From: Mesorhizobium ciceri biovar biserrulae WSM1271
Lineage (GTDB): Bacteria > Pseudomonadota > Alphaproteobacteria > Rhizobiales > Rhizobiaceae
DNA: 64,000 nt
Direction: 5' to 3'
Assembly: GCF_000185905.1 (NCBI RefSeq)
Contig: NC_014923.1
Span: 1,116,001-1,180,000 of the forward strand
The notes under the pieces are model-generated. The model made no database searches. It had not been told where the DNA came from and worked only from the letters and a program-made list of their open reading frames with translations. Position numbers and translations under genes: made by a program. The number at the start of each line of letters is the position of its first letter. Position 1 is the stretch's first letter. This document shows positions 63,718-64,000 of the stretch, piece by piece.

Positions 63718-64000
63718 TCCGGAACGCAAGCCTAGGGTTCCTTTTCGCTCTTCTAAGCCTCCTCTTCCTCCCCTTCACCGCCCTCGCGGCCGATCTCCCG
63801 GCGCTGACCGGCCGTGTCGTCGACAATGCCGGCATCATCGACGCCGCGACCAGGGCGGCGCTGACCCAAAAACTCGCCGATTTCGAGACAAAAGGCTCCG
63901 ACCAGATCGTCGTCGCGACGATTCCCAGCCTCGATGGCGAGGAGATCGAGCCTTACGCCAACCGGCTGTTCCGCTTCTGGAAGCTCGGCCAGGCGAAGGA
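63681..64000 (+). CDS. TPM-domain protein (3' end outside window)
   Basis: The frame continues beyond the window. The visible part has a signal-like hydrophobic segment (LGFLFALLSLLFLPFTALA) followed by the TPM-domain start LTGRVVDNAGIIDAATRAAL and VVATIPSLDGEEIEPYANRLFR. TPM proteins are found next to LemA. The start is uncertain: no ATG or GTG precedes the signal segment in frame, and the only nearby in-frame start is TTG at 63681, inside repeat C. The native start may have been lost when the repeat inserted. Confidence 0.7.
   Translation, partial: MRGRCPAGQRGALRNASLGFLFALLSLLFLPFTALAADLPALTGRVVDNAGIIDAATRAALTQKLADFETKGSDQIVVATIPSLDGEEIEPYANRLFRFWKLGQAK

Overview
The window looks like a chromosomal segment of an alphaproteobacterium of the Rhizobiales, most like Mesorhizobium. 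The evidence is high GC with strong GC3 bias, many periplasmic-binding ABC transporters, a beta-ketoadipate operon of alphaproteobacterial layout, an ExbB with a proline-rich N-terminal extension, and several copies of a palindromic intergenic repeat whose arms read CATCTCCCCCTCAAG/GGGGGAGAT. I see no phage genes, transposases, rRNA or CRISPR array. One tRNA is present. The assignment rests on family resemblance, not on a database search.

Layout. 1-2.8 kb: end of a sugar-type ABC permease and a fused enoyl-CoA hydratase/3-hydroxyacyl-CoA dehydrogenase. 2.8-8.5 kb: a LuxR-type regulator diverging from a polyamine-type ABC operon that ends in an SDR dehydrogenase. 8.8-9.6 kb: a secreted Gly/Asn-rich protein and a strong bidirectional terminator. 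9.7-22.7 kb: a large divergent cluster. Its minus arm encodes a second polyamine-type ABC transporter, an MGT/UGT-like glycosyltransferase, three tandem cupins and an aldehyde dehydrogenase. Its plus arm encodes a GntR regulator, a paralogous glycosyltransferase, a glutamine-synthetase-family ligase and a PuuB-like FAD oxidase. This resembles gamma-glutamyl polyamine catabolism with glycosyltransferases added, and its chemistry is unknown to me.

23-26.7 kb: pcaR-pcaI-pcaJ-pcaF (beta-ketoadipate to acetyl-CoA plus succinyl-CoA) with a PcaR-like operator in the divergent promoter. 26.9-31.7 kb: a BMP/PnrA-type nucleoside-like ABC operon. 31.7-36.4 kb: an SDR, a tiny membrane protein, an LLM flavin monooxygenase, a cysteine hydrolase and an MsbA-like exporter. 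36.5-45.0 kb: a complete TonB-dependent siderophore uptake locus (FhuB, FhuD, outer-membrane receptor, FhuC, ExbB, ExbD, TonB) with a possible RirA-type iron box in the central promoter.

45.1-48.3 kb is the most novel part. An HTH regulator with an unrecognised C-terminal domain lies upstream of a tiny 31-codon peptide gene, a SagB-type flavin dehydrogenase and three small unknown genes, all on the minus strand. It looks like a minimal RiPP-like cassette without a recognisable cyclodehydratase. After tRNA-Ala(CGC) come housekeeping YggT and DUF167 genes. 49.5-57.4 kb holds an RpiR-controlled sugar-type ABC transporter split over two divergent arms and ending in an MlrC-like (M81) peptidase. 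57.4-64 kb holds an M3 peptidase, an NTF2-like protein, a beta-carbonic anhydrase, a DUF429 protein, PdxY, a small membrane protein, LemA and the start of a TPM-domain protein.

Recurring structure: in four ABC operons a GC-rich hairpin or repeat sits directly after the substrate-binding-protein gene, as expected for differential expression of binding protein and membrane subunits. Palindromic repeats also touch coding ends: one supplies the C-terminus of the M81 protein, and another abuts the TPM gene where its start should be.
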